Part shown: positions 17,773 to 26,387 of the stretch, in pieces
How the letters are laid out: each line of letters opens with the position of its first letter
Position numbering within the stretch: the stretch's first letter is position 1
Assembly: GCF_042656585.1 (NCBI RefSeq)
Contig: NZ_JBHSPG010000008.1
Origin: Thalassorhabdus alkalitolerans
GTDB taxonomy: Bacteria > Bacillota > Bacilli > Bacillales > Marinococcaceae
Reading direction: 5' to 3' (one strand)
Length of the DNA stretch: 64,000 nucleotides
Notes under the pieces: model-generated
Told to the model about the DNA's origin: nothing
Database searches by the model: none
What the model saw: the letters and a program-made list of their open reading frames with translations, nothing else
Program-made: the position numbers and the translations under genes

Positions 17773-18400
17773 TCTTTATTTCTCCACTCTTTTCAACATC
17801 TTCAAAGAGCAGGGAATGCTTGATCCATGAAATTACTTCCTCAATTCCCTCGGAGGTCTTTTGGTTCGTGAAAGTAAATGGACGCTCCCCTCTCGCTTCT
17901 TTTGCATCCTTTTCCATCTGGTCCAGGTCAACTCCTACATAAGGAGCAAGATCAATTTTATTGATGACTAGAAAATCAGAACGAGTAACACCCGGGCCGC
18001 CTTTTCTAGGAATGTCCTGACCTTCAGCTGTATCGATCACATAAATAAAGCCGTCTACAAGCTCAGGGCTGAACGTAGCGGACAAATTATCTCCGCCGCT
18101 TTCCACAAAGATCATATCTAAATTGTTGAATCTGCTCTTTAAAGCATCAATGGCTTCAAAGTTCATAGAAGCATCTTCTCTAATGGCAGTGTGCGGGCAG
18201 CCCCCTGTTTCCACACCGATGATTCGGTCTTCTGATAACACCCCATGCTTGGCTAAGTACTGAGCATCCTCTTTTGTATATATATCGTTTGTAATAACCG
18301 CAAGTTCATAATCCTCATGAAGAGCTCTTGTCAGTGTCTGAACTAAAGCCGTTTTCCCGGAACCAACCGGCCCTCCAATACCAATTCTAACTGGTTTCAT
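17762..18400 (-). CDS. ureG: Urease accessory GTPase UreG
   Basis: SIMIBI-class GTPase that binds and delivers nickel for assembly of the urease centre. P-loop GGPVGSGKT at residues 9-17, the nickel-binding CPH in GGCPHTAIRED, ESGGDNLSATFSPEL and NKIDLAPYVGVDL are all present. 212 residues, full length. It lies between ureF and ureD in a compact operon. Confidence 0.97.
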   Translation of the reverse strand: MKPVRIGIGGPVGSGKTALVQTLTRALHEDYELAVITNDIYTKEDAQYLAKHGVLSEDRIIGVETGGCPHTAIREDASMNFEAIDALKSRFNNLDMIFVESGGDNLSATFSPELVDGFIYVIDTAEGQDIPRKGGPGVTRSDFLVINKIDLAPYVGVDLDQMEKDAKEARGERPFTFTNQKTSEGIEEVISWIKHSLLFEDVEKSGEIKSGS

Positions 18401-18415
18401 ATTTCTACCTCCATA

Positions 18416-19102
18416 TTATGAAATGAATAATCTTGTTCGTAATGTTTCATGTTCCATTGAAGCCAGTTCCAATCCAATAGCTTGGTTTCCTAGTTTCTCT
18501 AATGTAAAAGATTGAATTTCTCTGGCTGCTTCCGTGAAGATAGGGAGTAATTCATGAATGAGTTCAACTCCTGTACTTTGCCCTAAGGGTACTGACCTGA
18601 CCGCATTATGAATGAGCCCGCTGACTGAGGAGTAAAGGAAGGCACCAAGTGCTTCCTCCTTACTAAATCCCATAGTGGCTGCGTACGCCCCGTACACGAT
18701 GGGATAATGCCCTTTTCTTTCCTTATCCTTCCACAAGGTTTCTAACTGAGCTAATTCTCCGTTTGGGTGCAACAGGCTGACAGCTTTAAAAAATTGCTTC
18801 CCCATCATCAGGCTGCCATCTCTGGACTCCTTGGCCAGCTTCATGCCATGACAAAGCTTTTCCAGCACCTCAACCTGCTCCCACTCCTTATGAAGAGTCT
18901 TCTCGTATGCTTCCTTTACTAACAATCCATCCCCAGTCAGAAGGTTGCCGTGAAGGTAAGAAAGGCAAAATTCCTTTAACGTCTTTTTATCTTTGACCAG
19001 GTCACTTTGAATATAGGTTTCCATTCCGAAAGACTGAGTGTACGAGCCAATAGGAAAAGCTGAATCATGTATTTGCATTAAATGAAGAAATTGATAAGTC
19101 AT
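18416..19102 (-). CDS. ureF: Urease accessory protein UreF
   Basis: Helical protein that joins UreD and regulates UreG GTPase activity during nickel insertion. Family motifs: LMQIHDSAFPIGSYTQSFGMETY near the N-terminus and LIHNAVRSVPLGQSTGVELI near residues 165-184. 228 residues. Its ATG lies one base after the ureE stop codon, so coupling is expected. Confidence 0.95.
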   Translation of the reverse strand: MTYQFLHLMQIHDSAFPIGSYTQSFGMETYIQSDLVKDKKTLKEFCLSYLHGNLLTGDGLLVKEAYEKTLHKEWEQVEVLEKLCHGMKLAKESRDGSLMMGKQFFKAVSLLHPNGELAQLETLWKDKERKGHYPIVYGAYAATMGFSKEEALGAFLYSSVSGLIHNAVRSVPLGQSTGVELIHELLPIFTEAAREIQSFTLEKLGNQAIGLELASMEHETLRTRLFIS

Positions 19103-19103
19103 C

Positions 19104-19556
19104 TTAATGAGAGTGCCCTTTGTATTTAAATGGCTTTTGAAATCTTCTTTCTTCTTCCCGGTAATTTACACCGGCATCTTCAAATAGGACAGGCAGCGTG
19201 GAATCATAGCGGACAACAATTTCATTATCCTCTATGATGCATGGTGTATGTCTGTTCCCTAATTCAAAAGCAGCCTTTCCCATTTCAACCATGGTTTGAG
19301 GAGTAACTACATACACCTTTTCAAGAGAGGTACGGACAACAACCTGCACCTGTTCGTCTTCATACAAAATGTCACCGACCTGCAGGTTTTCCCCTTCTTC
19401 TAAGGCAATGGCTACATCTCTTCCTTCGGATGTCTTTTTTCTAATAATTCGTTTGCTAAGCTCTTCCCAGTCCAGCTCCAGCCACTCCTGGCTTTTTCCG
19501 CTGCTACTCTTTTCAGAAATGTTTCCCAATGTTTTTTGTACATACATAGCTGTCAC
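19104..19556 (-). CDS. ureE: Urease nickel metallochaperone UreE
   Basis: Binds nickel and hands it to UreG. It has the N-terminal peptide-binding domain and C-terminal metal domain with FELGNRHTPCIIEDNEIVVRY, whose His is the interface nickel ligand. The C-terminus ends KYKGHSH, so the long His-rich tail of enterobacterial UreE is absent and only two tail histidines remain, as in Sporosarcina-type proteins. 150 residues. Sits between ureC and ureF. Confidence 0.94.
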   Translation of the reverse strand: MTAMYVQKTLGNISEKSSSGKSQEWLELDWEELSKRIIRKKTSEGRDVAIALEEGENLQVGDILYEDEQVQVVVRTSLEKVYVVTPQTMVEMGKAAFELGNRHTPCIIEDNEIVVRYDSTLPVLFEDAGVNYREEERRFQKPFKYKGHSH

Positions 19557-19566
19557 CCTTCACCTT

Positions 19567-21276
19567 TTAAAATAAGAAATAACGCTGGGCCATTGAAACT
19601 TCTTTTAACGGCTCACATTCTATTTTTTCGTTGTTGACAAGTACTTCATAGGTTTCTGGATTAATGGAAAGTTCCGGGGTCTCTGTGTTGTTTTTCATGT
19701 CTTTCTTACCGATATCCCTGCATCCTTTTACTACCCCGATTTTCTTATTAAGTCCCAGCTTTTCATGAACACCATTGCCATAAGCACTTTGGGAGAGAAA
19801 CGTAAAAGTGGAGCTGCTTAATGCTCTTCCATAGCTTGCAAACATCGGGCGCTGAAAAACAGGCTGAGGAGTTGGGATAGATGCATTCGGATCTCCCATT
19901 TGCGCATGAGCAATATGACCGCCTTTGATGATAATTTCGGGTTTCACCCCAAAAAAGGCAGGGTTCCACAACACAAGATCAGCCCACTTTCCATTCTCTA
20001 TTGATCCTACTTCGTGGCTGATGCCATGGGTAATCGCAGGATTAATTGTGTATTTGGCAATGTATCTTTTTGCACGTTCGTTGTCATTAGTTTGTCCTTC
20101 TGTAAGCAAACCTCTTTGCTTCTTCATTTTATCGGCTGTCTGCCATGTACGTATGATTACTTCACCAACTCTGCCCATTGCTTGAGAATCGGAAGAAATC
20201 ATACTGAGAACACCAAGGTCGTGAAGGATGTCTTCTGCTGCAATGGTTTCCGGACGTATCCTTGAGTCTGCAAAAGCTACATCCTCCGGAACATTATGAT
20301 CAAGATGGTGGCAAACCATTAACATATCCAGATGTTCATCGATCGTGTTATGAGTAAAGGGACGAGTCGGGTTAGTGGAAGAAGGCAAAACATTCGGATA
20401 GGCTGCAATTTTCATGATATCAGGGGCATGTCCCCCTCCTGCTCCTTCCGTGTGATATGTATGAATCACTCTGTCCCCAATAGCATTAATCGTATCTTCT
20501 ACAAATCCTGCCTCGTTAAGAGTATCCGTGTGAATCGCCACTTGGACATCAAGTTCATCAGCCACTGACAAGCAGGTATCAATGGCAGCGGGCGTAGTTC
20601 CCCAATCTTCATGAAGCTTCAAGCCTATAGCCCCTGCCTCCACTTGCTCTCGAAGCGTTTCCTTGCCAGAACCATTCCCTTTCCCTAAGAACCCTAAGTT
20701 AACTGGAAAGGCCTCAGCTGCTTCAAGCATTCTGTGAATGTTCCACTCACCCGGCGTGCATGTTGTAGCATTCGTTCCCGTTGCCGGACCGGTTCCCCCG
20801 CCTATCATTGTGGTCACTCCAGAAGAAATCGCTACCTCAATTTGCTGAGGGCTGATGAAATGAATGTGGGCGTCAATGCCTCCTGCTGTTAAAATCTGTC
20901 CTTCGCCGGCAATCACTTCGGTAGAGGGACCAACTATCATATTATCGTCCACTCCATCCATAATGTCCGGATTTCCACCTTTGCCGATTCCTTCAATTCG
21001 CCCATTCTTAATGCCGACATCAGCTTTATAAATCCCTGTGTAATCAAGAATTAAAGCATTTGTAATAATAAGGTCAAGGACCCCTTCTTCTCTTGTTCTC
21101 ACACCATTTTGACCCATGCCGTCACGGAGGACTTTCCCGCCGCCGAATTTAGCTTCGTCTCCGTAGGTAGTGTAGTCCTTTTCAACTTCAATCCATAAAT
21201 TTGTGTCAGCCAGGCGGACCTGGTCACCTGTCGTCGGCCCATAGGTCCCGGCATATTGTTTTCTGGATATTTTCAT
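19567..21276 (-). CDS. ureC: Urease alpha subunit
   Basis: Catalytic subunit that hydrolyses urea to ammonia and carbamate at a two-nickel centre. Ligands visible: H137 and H139 in AHIHF, carbamylated K220 in GLKLHEDWG, and further histidines in VAIHTDTLNE and HTYHTEGAGGGHAPD. The mobile flap MVCHHLD is intact. 569 residues, no break. It lies 2 nt after ureB in the minus-strand operon. Cytoplasmic trimer-of-heterotrimers expected. Confidence 0.98.
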   Translation of the reverse strand: MKISRKQYAGTYGPTTGDQVRLADTNLWIEVEKDYTTYGDEAKFGGGKVLRDGMGQNGVRTREEGVLDLIITNALILDYTGIYKADVGIKNGRIEGIGKGGNPDIMDGVDDNMIVGPSTEVIAGEGQILTAGGIDAHIHFISPQQIEVAISSGVTTMIGGGTGPATGTNATTCTPGEWNIHRMLEAAEAFPVNLGFLGKGNGSGKETLREQVEAGAIGLKLHEDWGTTPAAIDTCLSVADELDVQVAIHTDTLNEAGFVEDTINAIGDRVIHTYHTEGAGGGHAPDIMKIAAYPNVLPSSTNPTRPFTHNTIDEHLDMLMVCHHLDHNVPEDVAFADSRIRPETIAAEDILHDLGVLSMISSDSQAMGRVGEVIIRTWQTADKMKKQRGLLTEGQTNDNERAKRYIAKYTINPAITHGISHEVGSIENGKWADLVLWNPAFFGVKPEIIIKGGHIAHAQMGDPNASIPTPQPVFQRPMFASYGRALSSSTFTFLSQSAYGNGVHEKLGLNKKIGVVKGCRDIGKKDMKNNTETPELSINPETYEVLVNNEKIECEPLKEVSMAQRYFLF

Positions 21277-21278
21277 TA

Positions 21279-21638
21279 TTACACTCCTTTGAACCCTTTT
21301 TCTTTCGCTTTCTGCACCGCCTCTTTAGACTTATCAAGGTCTCCCTCTGTTAAGGCATTTAACCCGAAAAATCTCTTATTACCTCCGCATTCCACTAATT
21401 CGACTTCTTTTTCTTCCCCGGGCTCAAACCTGACAGCTGTCCCTGATGCTACATTTAAACGCATTCCAAACGCTTCATCTCTGGGAAAAGATAAAAATCT
21501 ATTCGCTTCGAAAAAATGATAATGAGAGCCCACTTGAATCGGGCGGTCTCCCGTATTGCTAACCCTTATGGTTTTTACCTTCCTGCCTTGGTTAATTTCA
21601 ATAAAACCTTCCTCTGTACGAATTTCGCCAGGTTTCAT
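21279..21638 (-). CDS. ureB: Urease beta subunit
   Basis: Structural small subunit packed against UreC. Typical start KPGEIRTEEGFIEINQGR, plus VSNTGDRPIQVGSHYHFFEAN and RLNVASGTAVRFEPGE. 119 residues, separate from ureA as in most bacteria, not fused. Lies between ureA and ureC with 17-nt and 2-nt gaps. Confidence 0.97.
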   Translation of the reverse strand: MKPGEIRTEEGFIEINQGRKVKTIRVSNTGDRPIQVGSHYHFFEANRFLSFPRDEAFGMRLNVASGTAVRFEPGEEKEVELVECGGNKRFFGLNALTEGDLDKSKEAVQKAKEKGFKGV

Positions 21639-21655
21639 ACCACCATTCTCCTTTT

Positions 21656-21967
21656 TTATATGATTGGATTATGAACGGTTACTAATTTCACGCCGTCAGG
21701 GAAGGTCGCTTCAACTTGAACATTATCTATCATTTCTGGCACGCCTTCCATAACATCCTCGCTTGTAAGAACCTCTTTTCCGGTACTCATTAGCTCTGCG
21801 ACTGTTCTCCCATCCCTGGCCCCTTCTAAGATGAAAGAACTAATCATAGCTACAGCCTCAGGATAATTTAGCTTTACCCCTCTATCCTTTCTTTTTTGAG
21901 CCAGCTCTCCAGCCATGAAAATCATCAGCTTCTCTTGTTCTATTGGTGACAATTTCATTTCCTTCAC
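21656..21967 (-). CDS. ureA: Urease gamma subunit
   Basis: Smallest urease subunit, 103 residues, beginning MKLSPIEQEKLMIF after a short lead-in and containing KLNYPEAVAMISSFILEGARDG and the conserved VEATFPDGVKLVTVHNPI end. First gene of the operon; GAGAGGGTGAAGG is just upstream. The divergent urtA gene starts 240 bp away, so urea import and urease share one intergenic control region. Confidence 0.97.
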   Translation of the reverse strand: MKEMKLSPIEQEKLMIFMAGELAQKRKDRGVKLNYPEAVAMISSFILEGARDGRTVAELMSTGKEVLTSEDVMEGVPEMIDNVQVEATFPDGVKLVTVHNPII

Positions 21968-22003
21968 CCTCTCTTTTCATGAATATATAGTATCGAACTT
22001 TTA

Positions 22004-22020
22004 TGTAAGAAAACTTACCT
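22004..22020 (-). promoter_or_regulatory. Weak TnrA/GlnR-like palindrome near the ureA promoter
   Basis: GTAAGTTTTCTTAC is a dyad resembling a TnrA/GlnR half-site pair, but spacing and flanks give only six of eight fixed positions. TACTAT (21992-21987) is a possible -10 for ureA, so the dyad would overlap the -35 region rather than lie at -50. Confidence 0.35.
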
Positions 22021-22062
22021 CAATTGCGTTAACTAAATTCACTTCCCTACTATAAATTTTAC

Positions 22063-22114
22063 TGTATTTTGAAATAACAAGTAAACCTATATATTAAATA
22101 TTTTGATAAATAAT
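22063..22114 (+). promoter_or_regulatory. TnrA/GlnR-type box and candidate urtA promoter
   Basis: TGTATTTTGAAATAACA (22063-22079) fits TGTNA-N7-TNACA with one mismatch. AATAAT at 22109-22114 is a good -10 and would place the box centre about 50 bp upstream of the start, the spacing used by TnrA as activator. An alternative -35/-10 pair (TTGAAA-17-TATTAA) overlaps the box, so the exact start is uncertain. Confidence 0.55.
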
Positions 22115-22207
22115 CTAACCTAAATACACTTTTCTTCAATAACCCATGGTAATTTAAAAATGTGCTAATTTTCACACTATTTTACATATGGATGGAGGCG
22201 TGTGTAG

Positions 22208-23539
22208 TTGAAGAAAGCAAACAAACCTTTGGTCATGCTTTGTCTTGCATTACTCCTTGCTGTTTTATTAACAGCATGTGCAGAGAACACCGATTCCTCT
22301 GCTGACGAAGCGGAAGGTGCAGATCCGGTACCAGAAGCAGGTGATGTTGAAGATTCAAGTACAGAGGACATTCCTGAAGCCGGAGAAGAAGTAGTCGTTG
22401 AGGACGATCAAATTCCCGTCGGCATCCTTCATTCCCTCAGCGGGACAATGGCTATGAGCGAAACATCATTAAGGGATGCAGAGCTCCTTGCTATTGAAGA
22501 AATAAATGAAGCAGGCGGCGTCCTCGGTAAAGAGCTTGTCCCTATTATTGAAGATGGAGCCTCAGACTGGCCAACCTTCTCGGAACGGACAGCTAAACTC
22601 TTACAGCAAGATGAGGTTCCTATTATCTTTGGAGGCTGGACTTCCGCCAGCCGCAAGGCAATGCTTCCTGTAGTTGAAGAAAATGACGGGTTATTGTTTT
22701 ACCCGGTGCAATATGAGGGCATGGAAGCTTCACCTAACATTTTCTACTCCGGTGCAGCCCCTAACCAGCAGATCGTTCCTGCAGTAGAATGGCTCCTTGA
22801 AAACGAAGGGACAGAATTCTTTCTTTTAGGTTCTGATTATGTCTTTCCTCGCTTGGCAAACCAAATTATTACGCTTCAATTAGAAGCACAGGGAGGGACT
22901 GTTCTTGATGAACAGTACACCCCGCTCGGCCACACCGATTACAACACGATCATCTCAAGAATCCGCGACGAACAGCCGGAAGTTATCTTTAACACACTGA
23001 ACGGTGACAGTAATGTGGCCTTCTTTAACCAGCTTGCCGATGCAGGCATTACCTCAGATGATGTAACTATCATGTCTGTAAGTGTCGCTGAAGAAGAAAT
23101 CCGTGGAATTGGGGCAGATGTCCTTGAAGGTCACTATGCGAGCTGGAACTATTATCAAACGACGGATACCCCGGAAAATGAAGCATTCGTCGAGAAGTAC
23201 AAAGAAGCTTACGGAGAGGACAGAGTAACTGGAGATCCTATTGAGGCCGCTTACTTCATGGTTCATTTATGGGCGGCAGCAGTAGAAGAAGCTGGCACGA
23301 CAGACGTGGACGCTGTCCGTGAAGCCGCTGCCGGAATTGAAATTAATGCTCCGGGAGGTCCGATACAGTTTGATGGAGAGAATCAGCACGTTTATAAAAC
23401 TGTTCGAATCGGCGAAATTCAAGCTGACGGTCAATTTGAGGAGATCTGGAATTCAGGAGAGCCTGTAAAGCCTGACCCATTCCTGGAAAATTATGAGTGG
23501 GCAGAGGGATTAAGTGATTTCGTGCCGGAAGAAGAATAA
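22208..23539 (+). CDS. urtA: ABC urea transporter substrate-binding lipoprotein UrtA
   Basis: Captures urea outside the membrane for UrtBCDE. N-terminal lipoprotein signal with lipobox LTAC (Cys24), then an acidic linker of about 50 residues (rich in Glu, Asp, Ser, Ala), then the periplasmic-binding domain starting IPVGILHSLSGTMAMSE, with the UrtA-type VEENDGLLFYPVQYEGMEASPNIFY. 443 residues. Start codon TTG with GGAGG 9 nt upstream; no better ATG exists. A 10-bp hairpin follows before urtB. Adjacent to divergent urease genes, which supports urea over branched amino acids as substrate. Confidence 0.92.
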   Translation: MKKANKPLVMLCLALLLAVLLTACAENTDSSADEAEGADPVPEAGDVEDSSTEDIPEAGEEVVVEDDQIPVGILHSLSGTMAMSETSLRDAELLAIEEINEAGGVLGKELVPIIEDGASDWPTFSERTAKLLQQDEVPIIFGGWTSASRKAMLPVVEENDGLLFYPVQYEGMEASPNIFYSGAAPNQQIVPAVEWLLENEGTEFFLLGSDYVFPRLANQIITLQLEAQGGTVLDEQYTPLGHTDYNTIISRIRDEQPEVIFNTLNGDSNVAFFNQLADAGITSDDVTIMSVSVAEEEIRGIGADVLEGHYASWNYYQTTDTPENEAFVEKYKEAYGEDRVTGDPIEAAYFMVHLWAAAVEEAGTTDVDAVREAAAGIEINAPGGPIQFDGENQHVYKTVRIGEIQADGQFEEIWNSGEPVKPDPFLENYEWAEGLSDFVPEEE

Positions 23540-23553
23540 GCAGACGAAAAAAG

Positions 23554-23579
23554 GTAGCCTTGGTGAATGCCAGGGCTAC
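23554..23579 (+). other. Stable intercistronic hairpin between urtA and urtB
   Basis: GTAGCCTTGG pairs fully (one G-T) with CCAGGGCTAC around a 6-nt loop. No T tract follows, so it is not a standard terminator. Hairpins at this place in ABC operons usually protect the binding-protein mRNA and raise its level above that of the membrane subunits. Confidence 0.6.
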
Positions 23580-23615
23580 TTACCTTCTATTTACCCTAAG
23601 AAGGAGGTTTCACTA

Positions 23616-24518
23616 TTGGAAAGCTACTTAATACAAATATTTAACGGCCTGAGTCTCGGTTCGATCCTTCTTCTTATCGCCCTTGGCCTGGCAATTACGT
23701 TTGGTTTGATGAACGTTATTAATATGGCACATGGAGAGTTAATTATGATAGGAGCCTATTCAGCCTATATGGTTCAAATGTTTTTTATCACATATGTCCC
23801 TGCTCATCTCTTTGACTGGTATTTCATCCTGGCCATTCCTTTTGCATTTCTTCTTGCTGCAGGAATAGGCTTGCTCCTGGAACTCACTGTCATAAGACAC
23901 TTGTACGGAAGGCCTTTAGACAGTCTCCTCGCCACGTTTGGTGCAGGCCTTATTTTGCAGCAGGCAGCCAGAACGATATTTGGAGCTCCCAATGTAGGGG
24001 TGGAAAATCCAAGCTTCCTCACTGGCGGTATCCAAATACTGTCTGTCACCTTACCCTATACGCGGCTATTTATTATTTTATTGGTGGCTTCCTGCACTTT
24101 TCTTCTTTACCTCTATTTTTACAAGACATCAAATGGCCGCCGCATTCGGGCAGTGATGCAAAATAGAGACATGGCTAAATGCGTAGGAGTCTCCTCTCGC
24201 AGAATTGACGCCACGACCTTTGCCTTAGGAGCAGGGTTTGCCGGTGTGGCAGGTACGGCTCTTTCATTAATTGGGCCTGTCGGTCCAACCATAGGTACCT
24301 ATTATATTATTGATGCTTTCATGGTGGTAGTTGTAGGCGGTGTCGGTATGCTTGCCGGAACCATTGCAGGAGCTTTCGGGATCGGGATTTTCAATACACT
24401 ATTTGAATACTGGACGAATGCTTCACTGGGAAAAGTACTAATTTTTGCTCTTATTATTGCCTTTCTTCAATGGAAACCGTCCGGAATTTTTTCACTTCGT
24501 ACGAGATCCGTTGACTAA
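23616..24518 (+). CDS. urtB: Urea ABC transporter permease UrtB
   Basis: One of two membrane subunits of the urea importer (LivH-like fold). The sequence after the start, QIFNGLSLGSILLLIALGLAITFGLMNVINMAHGE, is typical of UrtB, and a GAGFAGVAGTALSLIGPVGPTIG segment follows. I place the start at the TTG at 23616, preceded by AAGGAGG, rather than at an upstream ATG, because the earlier codons are non-homologous and overlap the hairpin. 300 residues. Confidence 0.92.
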   Translation: MESYLIQIFNGLSLGSILLLIALGLAITFGLMNVINMAHGELIMIGAYSAYMVQMFFITYVPAHLFDWYFILAIPFAFLLAAGIGLLLELTVIRHLYGRPLDSLLATFGAGLILQQAARTIFGAPNVGVENPSFLTGGIQILSVTLPYTRLFIILLVASCTFLLYLYFYKTSNGRRIRAVMQNRDMAKCVGVSSRRIDATTFALGAGFAGVAGTALSLIGPVGPTIGTYYIIDAFMVVVVGGVGMLAGTIAGAFGIGIFNTLFEYWTNASLGKVLIFALIIAFLQWKPSGIFSLRTRSVD

Positions 24519-24541
24519 TACCAAAAAAGGAGAAGTTTCCT

Positions 24542-25636
24542 ATGCAACTATCACTTGTGAAGATGCTCGTGAGCAAACAAGGCATGTTCTTAATTCTAGT
24601 ACTTGCCCTGCTGCTGGCTCCCCTTTTCTTATCCGATTTCCGTCTGAATCTCCTTGGCCGCTTTTTAGCATTAGCTATTTTGGTAATTGGCCTGGATCTT
24701 CTGTGGGGCTACACCGGTATCTTAAGCTTAGGTCATGGTATCTTCTTTGGGCTAGGAGCCTATATTACGGCGATGTATCTCTTGCTGGAATCAGCTTCTT
24801 CCAGCGTCCCTGATTTCATGATGTGGAGTGGTATTCTGGAGCTCCCCTGGTTCTGGTCGATTATGGAAAATCCTTTTATTGCTATCCCGCTGGCCATAAT
24901 AGTACCTATGCTCTTAGCTGGAGCCCTGGGCCTATTTACCTTTCGTAATAGAATTAGAGGAGTTTATTTCACAATTCTTACTCAAGCTCTTGTGCTGGTG
25001 ACAACTACGTTAATTGTCAGCCAGCAAAACTATACAGGAGGCACTAACGGGCTTACAGGATTTCAAACCGTTTTTGGATTTTCCTTAAACCAGGCATCCA
25101 CTCAGCAAGCCATTTACTTTATTACAATCGCCTGCCTCGTAGTTGTCTTTTTCCTTTGTTCCAAACTGGTAAACAGTCGTCTTGGAAAAGTTTTAATAGC
25201 TATCCGCGATGGCGAAAATCGCCTTCGCTACTCAGGCTACGACGCCTCTGTGTTTAAGATTTTTGTCTTCTCTCTCTCTGCCGGGATAGCTGGCCTGGCA
25301 GGAATGTTATTTGTTCTTCAAGTTGGTATTATTTCACCAACCATGATCGGGATTGTGCCATCTATTGAAATGATTCTTTGGGTTGCTCTTGGGGGCAGAG
25401 GAACACTTATAGGTCCTGTGATAGGTGCTGTCATTACTAACTCTGCAAGTACTTTTTTCAGTGAATCCTATCCTGATTTCTGGCTGTTCTTTATCGGCGC
25501 TGTTTTTGTCTTAATTGTTGTGTTTTTGCCAGGAGGATTAATGTCATTAGGTGCTAAATTCAAAAAAGGAAGAGGAGATCAGTATGAAAAAGAAAGAACT
25601 GAGCCGACAACAGAGCAAAAAAATACTGCAGTGTGA
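24542..25636 (+). CDS. urtC: Urea ABC transporter permease UrtC
   Basis: Second membrane subunit (LivM-like), 364 residues. It shows LLGRFLALAILVIGLDLLWGYTGILSLGHGIFFGLGAY early and SAGIAGLAGMLFVLQVGIISP in the second half. AAAAGGAGAAG precedes the ATG. Its last 53 nt overlap the start of urtD in another frame, implying translational coupling. The C-terminal tail is charged (KKGRGDQYEKERTE). Confidence 0.93.
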   Translation: MQLSLVKMLVSKQGMFLILVLALLLAPLFLSDFRLNLLGRFLALAILVIGLDLLWGYTGILSLGHGIFFGLGAYITAMYLLLESASSSVPDFMMWSGILELPWFWSIMENPFIAIPLAIIVPMLLAGALGLFTFRNRIRGVYFTILTQALVLVTTTLIVSQQNYTGGTNGLTGFQTVFGFSLNQASTQQAIYFITIACLVVVFFLCSKLVNSRLGKVLIAIRDGENRLRYSGYDASVFKIFVFSLSAGIAGLAGMLFVLQVGIISPTMIGIVPSIEMILWVALGGRGTLIGPVIGAVITNSASTFFSESYPDFWLFFIGAVFVLIVVFLPGGLMSLGAKFKKGRGDQYEKERTEPTTEQKNTAV

Positions 25637-26387
25637 GAACGTTTCTGTAAAATTTGATGACTTCTTAGCTCTTAATTCTTTTTCTTTCCAGTTAAAAGAA
25701 CATGAGCTTCACTTTCTAATCGGCCCAAATGGCGCTGGAAAAACAACTTTCCTTGATGTTCTTTGCGGCAAGACCAAAAGCAGTGCTGGAAAGCTGTTAT
25801 TCAAGAAGGAGTACGACTTATCGAAAATGAAAGAGTATCAGATTGCCCGTCACGGGATTGGCAGAAAGTTTCAAGCGCCGTCCATTTTCCCTCACCTTAC
25901 TGTCTTTGAAAATTTAGAAGTCTCAATGAAACAAAAGAAAGGTTTATTCTCTATTCTAACTGCTTCTCTGTCCGACAGTGAAAACGAACGCATTACAAAT
26001 CAATTACGTACGATAGGGTTAACAAATGAAAAAGATAAAAAAGCAATAAATTTGTCACATGGACAGAAGCAATGGTTAGAAATAGGGATGGTAATGATGC
26101 AGGAACCAGATCTTCTTCTGCTTGATGAGCCAATTGCCGGCATGACTGAAGAGGAAGAAGAAACCACCGGCCACCTTCTACGTGAACTAAAGAAGGAATG
26201 CTCTATCATTGTGGTTGAACACGACATGGAATTTGTAGAAAAGTATTCAGAAAGAGTAACTGTCATGCACGAAGGCTCACTCCTTTGTGAAGGAAGCATG
26301 AGAGAAGTTCAGCAGAATGAACAGGTAATGGAAGTATACTTAGGGCGCAAGGAGGTACCACCTTATGCTGCAACTTCGGGAACTTGA
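25584..26387 (+). CDS. urtD: Urea ABC transporter ATP-binding protein UrtD
   Basis: LivG-like ATPase. Walker A GPNGAGKTT, signature LSHGQKQWLEIGMVMMQEPD, Walker B LLLLDEPIAGM and switch histidine in VEHDMEFV are intact. I used the ATG at 25584, with GAGGAG 6 nt upstream, not an earlier in-frame ATG at 25551 inside urtC. About 267 residues. Overlaps urtC by 53 nt and urtE by 23 nt. Confidence 0.93.
   Translation: MKKKELSRQQSKKILQCENVSVKFDDFLALNSFSFQLKEHELHFLIGPNGAGKTTFLDVLCGKTKSSAGKLLFKKEYDLSKMKEYQIARHGIGRKFQAPSIFPHLTVFENLEVSMKQKKGLFSILTASLSDSENERITNQLRTIGLTNEKDKKAINLSHGQKQWLEIGMVMMQEPDLLLLDEPIAGMTEEEEETTGHLLRELKKECSIIVVEHDMEFVEKYSERVTVMHEGSLLCEGSMREVQQNEQVMEVYLGRKEVPPYAATSGT

Noticed and set aside
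22159..22177. TnrA/GlnR box just before urtA (TGTGCTAATTTTCACA)
   Set aside because: The spacer is one base short and one fixed position fails; the box at 22063 is better placed.
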